DNA of 57,472 nt from SLRI01 sp964576715 (lineage in GTDB: Bacteria > Pseudomonadota > Alphaproteobacteria > Geminicoccales > Geminicoccaceae). The stretch lies in assembly GCA_964576715.1 (NCBI GenBank), contig CAZNWE010000019.1:1-57472 (forward strand), given 5' to 3'. The notes below the pieces were generated by a model. That model searched no databases and was not told where the DNA came from. It saw nothing but the letters and a program-made list of their open reading frames with translations. The translations under genes were made by a program, and so were the position numbers. Below, piece after piece: positions 17,973-26,630 of this stretch; the stretch's first letter is position 1, and every line of letters begins with the position of its first letter.

Positions 17973-18872
17973 GTGTCGGCCAAGCGTCCCACCGTCTTCA
18001 TCCACACGAACCACAAGCAGTTTATCGGTGCGTTGGTGTCCGCCCACTCGATGCGCCGCAACTCGGCCCATGCCGACAAGTTCGACGTCGAGCTGATCAA
18101 GCTCGAGGACTGGAAGGACTTCTTCGCCGCCTACGAGGGCCGCGACTATCTCCGCGACGGGGTCAGCCGCACCTGGCTCTACGACGATCTCCAGTCGTTC
18201 ACGCCGTTGCGTTTCACCCCGCCCGAGCTGATGGGCTATGACGGCCGGGCGGTGGTGGTCGATCCCGACGTCTTCGCGGTCAAGGACATCTGGGAGCTCC
18301 TGGACCGCGACATGGCCGGCAAGGCCATCTGGTGTTGCGAAAAAAGCGGCCATCCGGCCTCCTCGGTCATGCTGCTCGATTGCGGCAAGCTCAGGCACTG
18401 GAACCTCAAGGAGGATTTCGACGTCCTGTTCCGCCGCGAGCGCGAGTACAAGAAGTGGATGAATCTCGGCTACGAGGACCCGGCCTCGATCGGCATTCTC
18501 GGTGACGAGTGGAACGATTTCGACAAGCTGCGGCCTGAGACCAGGCTGATCCACAACACCAAGCGCAAGACCCAGCCCTGGAAGACCGGCCTGCCGGTCG
18601 ATTTCGTGCCGGCCGAGGGCAATCGCTACTCGGTGATGGCGTGGGTGATGTATCTGCGCCGCCGGCTGTTCGGCACCTATGCGTTCCTCGGCAACTACCA
18701 GGCACACCCCGACAAGGCGCAGGAGAACCTGTTCTTCGGCCTGCTCAAGGAGTGTCTGGAGAACGGCACCATCACCGAGGACCTGGTGCGCGAGCACATG
18801 GCCGAGAACCATGTGCGCCACGATGCCTTCGAGGTGCTCGAGCAGGTGCCAGCACTGCCCAAGGCCGCCTGA
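17973..18872 (+). CDS. GT8-like glycosyltransferase-fold protein
   Basis: Protein of 299 residues, no signal peptide. The N-terminus TVFIHTNHKQFIGALVSAHSM resembles the first strand and helix of family 8 GT-A glycosyltransferases. GRAVVVDPDVFAVKDIWEL at 91-109 contains a DPD (97-99) at the place of the metal-binding DxD. Downstream segments with SSVMLLDCGKLRHW also fit GT8 (the usual NSGVMLMN-type motif). Donor and acceptor are unknown. It is divergent from the CoA-transferase, with 271 bases between that hold no convincing gene. The codon bias matches the neighbours. Confidence 0.65.
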   Translation: MSAKRPTVFIHTNHKQFIGALVSAHSMRRNSAHADKFDVELIKLEDWKDFFAAYEGRDYLRDGVSRTWLYDDLQSFTPLRFTPPELMGYDGRAVVVDPDVFAVKDIWELLDRDMAGKAIWCCEKSGHPASSVMLLDCGKLRHWNLKEDFDVLFRREREYKKWMNLGYEDPASIGILGDEWNDFDKLRPETRLIHNTKRKTQPWKTGLPVDFVPAEGNRYSVMAWVMYLRRRLFGTYAFLGNYQAHPDKAQENLFFGLLKECLENGTITEDLVREHMAENHVRHDAFEVLEQVPALPKAA

Positions 18873-18925
18873 CCGGCACCATCCCCGTTCGCCAGCCGGA
18901 CTGGACAGCTTAACGCTCGATAAAG

Positions 18926-18958
18926 GGTACGCGGTACGCTTGCCGCTTGCCGCTTGCC
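18926..18958. repeat. Short tandem heptamer repeats
   Basis: Two tandem copies of GGTACGC (18926-18939) run straight into three tandem copies of GCTTGCC (18938-18958) in the intergenic region between the GT8-like gene and the EEP-like gene. Nearby, CGCGTACGCG is a further palindrome. These look like slippage products; no coding frame uses them. Confidence 0.7.
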
Positions 18959-19070
18959 GCTCGACCGGGCGGCAGCGGCTGAACGCAGGTCGGGCGCGTA
19001 CGCGACTGCGGCCCGAGTGGCGTAGGCGCCGCCGGGGGCGGGTCGCCCGGCTGCCGGTAACACTTTCTCA

Positions 19071-19117
19071 ACCGTTCTCTCCCATGCTCCGGCACCGAGG
19101 CTGAGGGAGTGAACGGT
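19071..19117 (+). promoter_or_regulatory. Hairpin sequestering the ribosome-binding site of the EEP-like gene
   Basis: ACCGTTCTCTCCC (19071-19083) pairs with GGGAGTGAACGGT (19105-19117) with one mismatch in 13 positions, around a 21-base loop. The 3' arm is the Shine-Dalgarno region (GAGGGAG) and ends two bases before the ATG at 19119. Such a structure would limit translation unless opened, so it may be a regulatory leader. Confidence 0.55.
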
Positions 19118-19118
19118 C

Positions 19119-20105
19119 ATGCCGGGCCTACGGCTGGCGAGCTTCGATACGAATGGGCTGGCGGCCCCACTCGGGCCAGGGGCGGGCGAGCCGGGAGCGT
19201 CGGCGGCTGCAGTGGCCGGATCGGGAGCGGGCGACGAGCGGACGATATTGCAGGCGCTGGCGATCGCCGCAACGGCCGCCGACGTGGTCGCCCTGCAGGG
19301 GGTGCCGAATCTGCCGGCACTCGAGGGCTTTCTCGAGGCCGCACGGATCGCGGTCGGCCTGCACTACCGGCATGCGCTGGTCATCGACGGCAACGATCGC
19401 GCCGGCGGTCATCCGGCAATCATCGGCCATCTGCCGATCGTCCATGCGCGCAGCCATCGGACCATCAGCTTCGCCGAGATCGGGCGCACGCCGCCGCCCG
19501 ACCTCACCCCCGATGCCCCGGTGTTCAGCCGCGATTGTCTCGAGGTCGCCGTCGCACAGCAGGGCCGAGCCTTGAGCCTGTTCGTCTGTCATTTCCAGGC
19601 TTCGTCGCCCGGGCAGCCGTTCACCGGGCCGGCCGATCCCGACCGCGAGCGTCGCCAGGCGGAGGCCCTGGCGGTCCGCCAGGTGATCGAAGCGCGCTTC
19701 GCCGATCCGGCTGCGGCGGAGTGGGTGGTGCTCGGCAACCTCGCCGACCAGCCGACCGATGAAGCCGGGATCCCCGATCCGAACCACGCGCTCGGACCGC
19801 TGCTCGACGACGGCTTCGCCGTCGATCTCGTGGCGGCGAGCGGCCTCGCCGCGACCGAGCGCTGGACCTGCCAGGAGCCGGGCAGCAACCGCTACCGGCG
19901 CTACGATCACCTGCTGTTGTCGCCGGCCCTGGCCCGCCGCAACCGGCGCAGCGCGCTTCGGCTGATCCGCGCCGGCCTGCCATTTCGAGTCGATCGGCAC
20001 AGTGGTCCGCGCTACCCGCGGATCGGCTGGCTGGCACCCGCGGCGAGCTGGCATTGCCCGATCGTCGCCGATCTGAGCTTCGCCGGCGAGCCTGCCGACC
20101 CCTGA
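19119..20105 (+). CDS. Endonuclease/exonuclease/phosphatase (EEP) fold protein, catalytic residues degenerate
   Basis: Protein of 328 residues with the EEP layout: opening strand LRLASFDTNGL, DVVALQG at 55-61, LFVCHFQAS at 154-162, VVLGNLADQPT at 203-213, RYDHLLLSPA at 261-270 and a final SWHCPIVADLSF. Against the DNase I/ExoIII consensus, the first Asn is Asp10, the metal-binding Glu of LQE is Gly61, the GDFN pair is Asn207/Ala209, and the SDH motif is SWH with only His312 kept. Asp263 remains. The metal-dependent phosphodiesterase chemistry is therefore probably lost or altered, and a binding role is possible. The reading frame is intact with normal codon use. It ends 15 bases from the convergent GST gene. 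Confidence 0.7.
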   Translation: MPGLRLASFDTNGLAAPLGPGAGEPGASAAAVAGSGAGDERTILQALAIAATAADVVALQGVPNLPALEGFLEAARIAVGLHYRHALVIDGNDRAGGHPAIIGHLPIVHARSHRTISFAEIGRTPPPDLTPDAPVFSRDCLEVAVAQQGRALSLFVCHFQASSPGQPFTGPADPDRERRQAEALAVRQVIEARFADPAAAEWVVLGNLADQPTDEAGIPDPNHALGPLLDDGFAVDLVAASGLAATERWTCQEPGSNRYRRYDHLLLSPALARRNRRSALRLIRAGLPFRVDRHSGPRYPRIGWLAPAASWHCPIVADLSFAGEPADP

Positions 20106-20120
20106 AGCCCGGGCGGCGGC

Positions 20121-20810
20121 TCAGGCGATCGGCGCCGGCCGGGTCGGGGCGGTGAACAGGCTGCCGGTGATGCCCTCCCTGGCACAAGCCTCGCGGATCG
20201 CCGGGCGCGCCGCCAAGCCGTCGAGCAGCCGCCTCAGGGCGGCCAGCGGCTCGATCGCGCCGGCAGGCAGCGCCGCACCCGGCGGATAGAGCTGTGCCCA
20301 GCGTACGCAGGCCGCGAGATATGGGTCGAGCACGGTGAGCGTGTCGCCCAGGAACCAGGGTCCGCCGGCCTCGGCGATCGTCCGATCGAGCAGTCCGAGA
20401 TGGCCGGCGAGCCGGGTCCTGATCGCCGCCCGCACGGCCGGCACGCCCTCGGGGTCGAGCGTATAGCGCTCGGCGTGGAACAAGACGCGCAGATCGGCGT
20501 GCAGCGTGTTGGAGAGATAGCACAGCCATTTGAGCAGCCGGCCGCGCGCGGCAGCCTCGGCCGCCAGCAGCCGGCCCTCACGCTCCGCCAGATGCAGGAG
20601 GATCGCTGCGGTCTCGAACAACGGCGCGTCCTGGTCGCCTGCGATCAGGACCGGCAGCAGGCCTTGCGGGTTCAAAGCCCGGTAGGCATCGCGACCAAGC
20701 GCGCCGGCATCGCGATCGACCAGCACGGCCGCGTAGGCCAGGTCGAGTTCATGCAGCACCATGCGGACCACCAGATTGGCGCTGTCGGGCGACCAGTACA
20801 GACGATCCAT
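20121..20810 (-). CDS. Glutathione S-transferase family protein
   Basis: Protein of 229 residues with an N-terminal thioredoxin-like domain (about 1-80: RLYWSPDSANLVVRMVLHELD, the NPQGLLPVLI cis-Pro loop, and an FETAAILLHLAE helix) and a C-terminal all-helical domain. Ser/Asn near the N-terminus could be the glutathione-activating residue. The ATG at 20810 has GGGGAGG five bases upstream. It lies 29 bases after the glycerate kinase gene on the same strand, so the two are likely co-transcribed. The substrate is unknown. Confidence 0.87.
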   Translation of the reverse strand: MDRLYWSPDSANLVVRMVLHELDLAYAAVLVDRDAGALGRDAYRALNPQGLLPVLIAGDQDAPLFETAAILLHLAEREGRLLAAEAAARGRLLKWLCYLSNTLHADLRVLFHAERYTLDPEGVPAVRAAIRTRLAGHLGLLDRTIAEAGGPWFLGDTLTVLDPYLAACVRWAQLYPPGAALPAGAIEPLAALRRLLDGLAARPAIREACAREGITGSLFTAPTRPAPIA

Positions 20811-20839
20811 GCCGGCCTCCCCTGCCCCGCTGTCGTGCG

Positions 20840-22105
20840 TCAGCTGATCAACACAGCGCGGAAGTCGTTGACGTTGGTCAAGGTCGGGCCGGTGACGACT
20901 TGCTGGCCGAGCGCCGCGAAGAAGCCGTGGCCGTCGTTGCGGGCGAGGCTGGCCTTGGCGTCGATGCCCATGGCCAAGGCGCGGCGCAAGGTATCGTCGG
21001 TGATCCAGGCCCCGGCGACCTCTGCCGCCCCGTCGACCCCGTCGGTGTCGGCGGCGAGGGCGGTGATGCCGGGAGCCCCGTCGAGGGCCACCGCGAGGGC
21101 GAGGAGAAACTCGACATTGCGGCCGCCCTGGCCGTCGCCCCTGACGGTGACCGTGGTCTCGCCGCCGGAGAGCAGCACGCACGGTCGCTGCGCCGGCTGG
21201 CCGTGGCGGACCACCTGCCTGGCGATGCCGGCCATCACCTTGGCGACGTCGCGGGCTTCGCCCTCGAGGCTGTCGCCGAGGATTACGGGTGTGATGCCGG
21301 CCTCGGCAGCCACGGCGGCGGCCGCCTCGAGCGAGGCTTGCGGTGTGGCGATCATGACGACCTCGGCGGTTGCGAGGCGCGGGTCGCCGGGCTTGACGCT
21401 CTCGCACGCATCGCTGTCGAGATGCGCCCGTACATGCGGTGCGAGATCTATCCCGTATTTCGCGATCAACGCCAGCGCGTCGTGGCGGGTGGTGGGATCG
21501 CCAACCGTCGGGCCAGAGGCGATCACCGCCGGATCGTCACCGGGCACGTCGGAGATCAACAGTGCCACCAGCCGCGCCGGGTGGGCGGCCGCCGCCAGCC
21601 GGCCGCCCTTGATCGCCGAGAGATGCTTCCTGACGCAGTTCATCTCGTCGATCGAGGCGCCCGAGCGCAACAGCGCCCGGCTGAGTGCCTGCTTGTCGTC
21701 GAGGCTGAGGCCCGGGGCCGGCAGGGCCAGCAGCGACGAGCCGCCGCCCGAGATCAGGGCGAGCACGAGATCGTCCGGCCCCAGGCCCTGCACCAGTTCC
21801 AGGATGCGGCGGGCGGCCGCTTCACCGGCGGCGTCGGGCACCGGATGCGCCGCCTCGACGATCTCGACGTGCCGGCAAGGGACGGCGTGGCCGTAGCGGG
21901 TCACGACCAGACCCGAGAGCGCGCCCGGCCAGTTGGCCTCCACGGCAGCCGCCATGGCCGCACTCGCCTTGCCAGCACCGACGACGACGGTCCGGCCCTC
22001 GGGCGCCTGCGGCAGCCGGGCCGGCACGCAGCGCGACGGCATCGCGGCGGCGACGGCGGCATCGAACAGCCGCCGCAGGGTCGCCTGCGGGCTTACCTCC
22101 GCCAC
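20840..22105 (-). CDS. Glycerate 2-kinase (MOFRL/TtuD family)
   Basis: Enzyme of 421 residues expected to phosphorylate D-glycerate to 2-phosphoglycerate, feeding hydroxypyruvate, tartronate or glyoxylate routes into glycolysis. Diagnostic parts are VVVGAGKASAAMAAAVE near residue 40, LVLALISGGGSSLL near 113, RKHLSAIKGGRLA near 156, and the C-terminal MOFRL domain with LLSGGETTVTV, GGRNVEFLLALA and ALAADTDGVDG. The start is GTG at 22105 (VAEVSPQATL) behind a GAGG; an ATG slightly upstream is out of frame. The GST gene follows it. This is the hydroxypyruvate/serine-cycle type kinase, not the GlxK fold. Confidence 0.93.
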   Translation of the reverse strand: MAEVSPQATLRRLFDAAVAAAMPSRCVPARLPQAPEGRTVVVGAGKASAAMAAAVEANWPGALSGLVVTRYGHAVPCRHVEIVEAAHPVPDAAGEAAARRILELVQGLGPDDLVLALISGGGSSLLALPAPGLSLDDKQALSRALLRSGASIDEMNCVRKHLSAIKGGRLAAAAHPARLVALLISDVPGDDPAVIASGPTVGDPTTRHDALALIAKYGIDLAPHVRAHLDSDACESVKPGDPRLATAEVVMIATPQASLEAAAAVAAEAGITPVILGDSLEGEARDVAKVMAGIARQVVRHGQPAQRPCVLLSGGETTVTVRGDGQGGRNVEFLLALAVALDGAPGITALAADTDGVDGAAEVAGAWITDDTLRRALAMGIDAKASLARNDGHGFFAALGQQVVTGPTLTNVNDFRAVLIS

Positions 22106-22232
22106 TGGTGCACCTCGGCCATCACTGGCGCCAGCCTTGCCGCGTTGCCCGCCCCAACGCCCCCGCGCAACGCCTCGCAGAGACGAAAAAGCCGGGCAAG
22201 GCCCGGCCTGATCAAGCGTCGCGGCCGGCGGT

Positions 22233-22358
22233 TCAGCCCTGGCGGGCCTTGAAGCGCGGGTCTTTCTTGTTGATGATGTAGACGCGCCCTTTGCGCCGGA
22301 CCAGCCGGCAGTCCTTGTGGCGCAGCTTCGCCGTCTTGAGCGAATTGCGGACCTTCAT
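22233..22358 (-). CDS. rpmJ: 50S ribosomal protein L36 (zinc-ligand-poor form)
   Basis: A 41-residue basic protein (MKVRNSLKTAKLRHKDCRLV..., ending KKDPRFKARQG). It has one cysteine only, so it lacks the CxxC...C...H zinc site of canonical L36 and belongs to the C-minus form common in alphaproteobacteria. The start at 22358 is preceded by GGAGA. It lies 25 bases after rpmE on the same strand and probably shares its transcript. Confidence 0.95.
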   Translation of the reverse strand: MKVRNSLKTAKLRHKDCRLVRRKGRVYIINKKDPRFKARQG

Positions 22359-22383
22359 CGATCGTCTCCGGGCGGTGCCGCGC

Positions 22384-22608
22384 TCACGCCTTGCGGCGGA
22401 AGCTCTGGAAGCGGCGGTTGAACTTCTCGACCTGGCCACGCTCGCGCAACTGCATCGAGCCGCCGGTCCAGGCCGGGTGCGATTTCGGATCGACGTCGAG
22501 CGTCAAAGTGTCGCCGGGCGAACCGTAGGTCGAACGGGTCTTGAACGTCGTACCGTCGGTCATCACCACGATGATCTCGTGGTACGAGGGATGGATATCG
22601 CTCTTCAC
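22384..22608 (-). CDS. rpmE: 50S ribosomal protein L31 (cysteine-free form)
   Basis: A 74-residue protein (MKSDIHPSYHEIIVV..., then PKSHPAWTGG and KFNRRFQSFRRKA). It has no cysteines, so it is the zinc-independent form. The GTG at 22608 is preferred because L31 proteins begin with MKxDIHP and AGGA lies about 9 bases upstream; the frame is open five more codons to another GTG. It is divergent from the ABC exporter gene with 129 bases between, an arrangement often seen in alphaproteobacteria. Confidence 0.94.
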   Translation of the reverse strand: MKSDIHPSYHEIIVVMTDGTTFKTRSTYGSPGDTLTLDVDPKSHPAWTGGSMQLRERGQVEKFNRRFQSFRRKA

Positions 22609-22737
22609 GGAAACTTTCCTCACAGGCGGGTCGCCGGTATATAGCCGGCCGCTGCGGCCAACTCAAGCCTCGGCCGGGTTTCGGCCGGGGCGCTGTGCGC
22701 CGGGCGCCCGGCGGGCATTCACCCAGGGACCGACGAG

Positions 22738-24525
22738 ATGCAGAGCAACGGCGATACACTGGACCGGGTCAAGAGCCGGGACCTTCGCCAACTGCGCCGG
22801 CTCGCCCGCTATCTCAACGCCTACCGGCCGCAGGTGGCCGGAGCGCTGGTCGCCCTGATCGTCGCCGCCGGCTCGGTGCTCTCGCTCGGGATAGGCCTGC
22901 GCTACCTGATCGACAGCGGCTTCGCCGAGGGCCGGCCCGAGGCCCTCGACCATGCGCTCAAGGCCGCGATCATCGTCATCCTGGCCCTCGCGGTCTCGAC
23001 CTTTCTGCGCTCCTATCTGGTCGCCTGGCTCGGTGAGCGGATCGTCGCGCGGATCCGGAGCGAGGTGTATCACCACATCATCCGCATGCCGCCCGGCTTC
23101 TTCGAGACGACCCGCACCGGCGAGGTGCTCTCCCGGCTGACCACCGATACCACGGTCGTGCAGACCGTGATCGGCTCGACCGTGACCCAGGCCCTGCGCA
23201 ACATTCTGTTGACCATCGGCGGGGTGGTGCTGCTGGTCGTCACCAATCCCAAGCTCACCGGGCTCGTCCTTCTGGTGGTGCCGCTGGTCATCGTGCCGAT
23301 CGTGGTGTTCGGGCGGATGGTGCGCCGCCTCTCGAGGGTGGCCCAGGACCGCATGGCCGATCTCAGCGGCCAGGCCGAGGAAACGGTCAATGCGGTGCGC
23401 ACCGTCCAGGCGTTCGCTCAGGAGGAACGCGAGAGTGCCCAGTTCGCCGACGCCAGCGATGCGGCCTTCGTGGCCGCCGCCGCCCGGGCCCGGGCTCGGG
23501 CGATGTTGGCCGCCATGGTCATCACGCTCGTCTTCGGGGCGATCGTGGCAGTGCTGTGGATGGGTGGGCGCGACGTGCTGGCCGGCACCATCACCGCGGG
23601 CGAGCTTTCGGCCTTCGTCTTCTTCGCCACCGTGGTGGCGACCGCGGTCGGCGGTCTCTCCGACATCCTGGGCGACCTGCAGCGGGCGGCGGGAGCGACC
23701 GAGCGGCTGTTCGAGCTGCTCGACTGCGAGCCCGCGATCCGCGCCCCCGCAGCACCGTTGCCGCTGCCGGCGAAGACCAGCGGCGAGGTACGCTTCGCCG
23801 CGGTCAGCTTCGCCTACCCGTCGCAGCCCGACCGGCTGATCCTCGCCGATCTCGATCTCTTGGTGCGGCCCGGTGAGCGGGTCGCACTGGTCGGTCCCTC
23901 GGGTGCCGGCAAGACCAGCGTGCTGCAGCTGCTGGTGCGCTTTTATGACCCGGGCAGCGGGCGGATCCTGCTCGACGGCCAGCCGATCGACCAGCTCGAT
24001 CCGATGGCCTATCGCGCCCGCCTCGGCCTCGTGCCGCAGGAGCCGGTGATCTTCTCGGCCGACGCCTGGACCAATATCCGCTACGGCCGCCCGACGGCCA
24101 GCGACGCCGAGGTCCAGGCCGCGGCCGAGGCGGCAGCGGCGCGCAGCTTCATCGAGGCGCTGCCGCAGGGCTTCGCCACCTTTCTCGGCGAGAAGGGCGT
24201 GCGGCTCTCGGGTGGGCAGCGGCAGCGGGTGGCGATCGCCCGGGCGATCCTCAGCGATCCGGCGGTGTTGCTGCTCGACGAGGCGACCAGCTCGCTCGAT
24301 GCCGAGAGCGAGCATGCGGTGCAGCAGGCGCTCGACAACCTGATGCGCGGCCGGACCAGCATCGTGATCGCGCATCGTCTCGCCACCGTGCTCAAGGCCG
24401 ACCGCATCCTGGTCATGGAGGAGGGGCGAATCGTCGATGTCGGCACCCATCCCGAGCTGATTCGCCGGGGTGGGCTCTACGCCCGGCTCGCCAACCTGCA
24501 GTTTCGCCACGGCGAGGCAGCCTAG
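22738..24525 (+). CDS. ABC-type exporter, fused permease-ATPase half transporter (MsbA/LmrA-like)
   Basis: Half-transporter of 595 residues working as a homodimer in the inner membrane. The six-helix type 1 exporter domain covers about 30-325, with the coupling-helix region RTGEVLSRLTTDT at 126-138. The ATPase domain has Walker A GPSGAGKT at 386-393, a Q-loop in LVPQEPVIFS, signature LSGGQRQR near 494, Walker B VLLLDEATSSLD near 518, and the switch His in IAHRLAT. The ATPase part is complete. The substrate cannot be told; lipids, drugs or peptides are all possible. The partner gene rpmE is unrelated in function but conserved in position. Confidence 0.93.
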   Translation: MQSNGDTLDRVKSRDLRQLRRLARYLNAYRPQVAGALVALIVAAGSVLSLGIGLRYLIDSGFAEGRPEALDHALKAAIIVILALAVSTFLRSYLVAWLGERIVARIRSEVYHHIIRMPPGFFETTRTGEVLSRLTTDTTVVQTVIGSTVTQALRNILLTIGGVVLLVVTNPKLTGLVLLVVPLVIVPIVVFGRMVRRLSRVAQDRMADLSGQAEETVNAVRTVQAFAQEERESAQFADASDAAFVAAAARARARAMLAAMVITLVFGAIVAVLWMGGRDVLAGTITAGELSAFVFFATVVATAVGGLSDILGDLQRAAGATERLFELLDCEPAIRAPAAPLPLPAKTSGEVRFAAVSFAYPSQPDRLILADLDLLVRPGERVALVGPSGAGKTSVLQLLVRFYDPGSGRILLDGQPIDQLDPMAYRARLGLVPQEPVIFSADAWTNIRYGRPTASDAEVQAAAEAAAARSFIEALPQGFATFLGEKGVRLSGGQRQRVAIARAILSDPAVLLLDEATSSLDAESEHAVQQALDNLMRGRTSIVIAHRLATVLKADRILVMEEGRIVDVGTHPELIRRGGLYARLANLQFRHGEAA

Positions 24526-24631
24526 CCGGCGTCCGGCGTTACGGCGCCGCGGGTTTATCCTTCATCGGACCTTAACCCTTTTGCGGTATCCTCCGGGCAT
24601 TCCAGAGGGCTGAACCCGGATTGGCCAGCGC

Positions 24632-26332
24632 ATGTATCGCCTCGTCCATGTCGAAGCCGACGCCGCCGCCCACGCGGCGGTCGTCGCGGCCCTCGCCGAC
24701 AGCCCGCTGCCGTACGCCCTCGAGCGGCTGGCCGACCCCGCCGGACTGGCCCCGCCCTTCGCCCCGGGCACGGTCGACGCGCTGCTGCTCGGCGCGCGCG
24801 ATCAGGCCGCGGCCCTCGCCGGGATCGCCCGCTGCCGGCGCTGGCTGCCGAGCCAACCGCTCATCGTGCTCACCGATGCGGCGGACCTGGTGTTCGCCCG
24901 CACGGCCCTGCGCGCCGGTGCCCAGGACGTCGTCCAGCGACACGCACGCTCACTCGCGGTGCTGTCGCGCATCCTCCTCTACGCCATCGAGCGGGCTGGT
25001 GCCGAGGCTCGCAGCCGGACGCTCGAGGCCGAGCTTGCCGGCCTCAGGGCGACCCTCGATGCGGTGCTCGCGACCACCTCGGAGGCGATCTTGAAAACCG
25101 ACGCGGCCGGGACGATCGACCGGGCGACGCCGCCGGCCGCCGCCCTGGTCGATCTCGACCTGCCGCTCGCTCCGGGCATCCGGCTGGCCGAGCGGGTGGC
25201 GCCGGCCGAGCGGCAGCGGCTGCAGACCTGGCTCGCGACCCCGGGCGCCATCGCGCCGACCACGTTCAGCTTTCGCGGCCCGGGCGGCAACCGGCTGCTC
25301 GAGCTGCAGCCGCTGCCGATGCCGCAGCGGCTGTCGGGCGTGGCGAGGCTGCTGCGGATTGCCGAGCTCGCCGCCGACTTCGCCCCCGCCCCCGCTTCCG
25401 CCATCGCCCCCGCCCCCGCCCCCGCTGGCGGCACCGCAATCGCCACCGCACTCGCCACCGACGACGCCGACGCTGGCAGCACCGCGGCCCAGTGGCGGAG
25501 CCAGACCCAGCCGGCGGTGGTGCCAGCGGGTACGCGTCCAGGCCCCGCAATCGCTTGCGTGCAACCACCGGACGAGGCGCCGGCCGGCGGCGAGGCGCCG
25601 ATCCCGGCCGAGCCGGTGCCCGGGCAGGCGGTCGAAGCGGCGCCGGCAGCCGGCCCGACGAGCAGCCCGCTCGTCCAGATCCGCGCGCTGGCGACCGCCG
25701 CTCGCTGGCGGGCCAACACGGCCACCGGGCCTGGGGAGACCTTGGGCTTCCTCCGCACCGATCCCGCCGCGGCCGAAATCCTGACCCGGGTCACCGCCGC
25801 CGCCCGGGAAGACTTCGACGTGGCACTCGCTCTCGACAGCCTGCGGGTCAAGGGCTGGCAGGACGTCGCGGCCGACGCCGGCGGGGGCCTGCCGGATCGG
25901 CTGCTGCTCGAGGTGAGCTACGGCACCGTAGCGAGCCGGCCGCATTTCGACCGGCTGCTGACCGAGCTGGCGACGCTGCCGGGCGACCTTGCAAAGCGGT
26001 TTCTCCTGGTCCTGCAGGGTGTGCCGAAGGGCATCTACGTGCCGACCCTGGGCAAGACGATCCGTGCCATGGGGGCGAGCCATGGCAAGCCGGCGCTGCA
26101 GCTGCCCGACCTCGACACCGACTATCGCAACCTCGTGCTCGGCCATCTCGGACTGCTGGTTTTTGTCTTGGCCGACCTCAAGCGGGCACTGGCCCGCGAC
26201 GCCCGGCAGGTGGCCGCCTTTCTCGCCCGCGCCCGGGGCGACGGCTGCCGCACCATCGTCCGCGGCGCCACCGGCCCCCTGGCCGAGGCGCTGCGCACCC
26301 GGCTCGGCATCGACCTGACGGTCGAAGCCTAG
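24632..26332 (+). CDS. Signalling protein with degenerate receiver, PAS-like and EAL-like regions
   Basis: Protein of 566 residues. Residues 1-125 follow the CheY pattern (QPLIVLTDAADL..., ALRAGAQDVVQ) but the phospho-acceptor position reads LLLGARD, so phosphorylation is unlikely. Residues 125-240 look PAS-like (TLDAVLATTSEAILKTDAAGTI). Residues 250-355 are an Ala/Pro-rich linker encoded by CCCCCG runs near 25386-25430. The C-terminal 190 residues (LLLEVSYGTVASRPHFDRLLTELATL..., then a FVLADLKRAL helix) resemble an EAL phosphodiesterase fold but lack the EAL, DDFGTG and KID catalytic motifs. It is probably a non-enzymatic c-di-GMP-type or scaffolding regulator. Domain calls are from pattern only. 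Confidence 0.5.
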   Translation: MYRLVHVEADAAAHAAVVAALADSPLPYALERLADPAGLAPPFAPGTVDALLLGARDQAAALAGIARCRRWLPSQPLIVLTDAADLVFARTALRAGAQDVVQRHARSLAVLSRILLYAIERAGAEARSRTLEAELAGLRATLDAVLATTSEAILKTDAAGTIDRATPPAAALVDLDLPLAPGIRLAERVAPAERQRLQTWLATPGAIAPTTFSFRGPGGNRLLELQPLPMPQRLSGVARLLRIAELAADFAPAPASAIAPAPAPAGGTAIATALATDDADAGSTAAQWRSQTQPAVVPAGTRPGPAIACVQPPDEAPAGGEAPIPAEPVPGQAVEAAPAAGPTSSPLVQIRALATAARWRANTATGPGETLGFLRTDPAAAEILTRVTAAAREDFDVALALDSLRVKGWQDVAADAGGGLPDRLLLEVSYGTVASRPHFDRLLTELATLPGDLAKRFLLVLQGVPKGIYVPTLGKTIRAMGASHGKPALQLPDLDTDYRNLVLGHLGLLVFVLADLKRALARDARQVAAFLARARGDGCRTIVRGATGPLAEALRTRLGIDLTVEA

Positions 26333-26354
26333 CCCGCCACTGCAGGCGTTTCCT

Positions 26355-26454
26355 NNNNNNNNNNNNNNNNNNNNNNNNNNNNNNNNNNNNNNNNNNNNNN
26401 NNNNNNNNNNNNNNNNNNNNNNNNNNNNNNNNNNNNNNNNNNNNNNNNNNNNNN
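26355..26454. other. Assembly gap (100 N)
   Basis: Exactly 100 N, the usual placeholder for a scaffold join of unknown true size. The whole gene-poor stretch from the end of the signalling protein (26332) to valS (26645) is 312 bases including the N run. Genes may be missing here, so neighbour relationships across it are not secure. Confidence 0.98.
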
Positions 26455-26456
26455 GC

Positions 26457-26630
26457 CGCCATGCCCGCCGCCATGCCTGCCCTCATGGCTGCCGCCTTGT
26501 CTCGCTGGTCGAGATCGACTACATCGCCCGCCGACGCCCGGTCTTCGGCGGCTGTGGTCAGGGCTGCTGCAGCCTGCCCGGGCGATTTGCCACGGGCGTT
26601 TCGACGATCCTCGCCGACCCTTCAGTTTGA
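26457..26630 (+). other. Open frame running out of the gap, possible 3' end of a lost gene
   Basis: From the gap edge a plus-strand frame is open to a TGA at 26628-26630, with CRLVSLVEIDYIARRR followed by a Cys/Gly-rich tail. The LV..LVE.EI..IARR pattern is reminiscent of the C-terminus of PopZ/DUF2497, a polar organizer gene often directly upstream of valS in alphaproteobacteria. The match is short, the tail after IARRR is unusual and the frame has no visible start, so this is only a suggestion. Confidence 0.25.

Noticed and set aside
17768..17998. Minus-strand frame of about 76 codons upstream of the CoA-transferase gene
   Set aside because: The last 40 codons have gene-like third positions, but there is no ribosome-binding site, no family match, and the start overlaps the divergent GT8-like gene.
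25381..25430. CCCCCG repeats as a regulatory or VNTR element
   Set aside because: They are inside a coding frame and encode an Ala/Pro linker, which explains the pattern.
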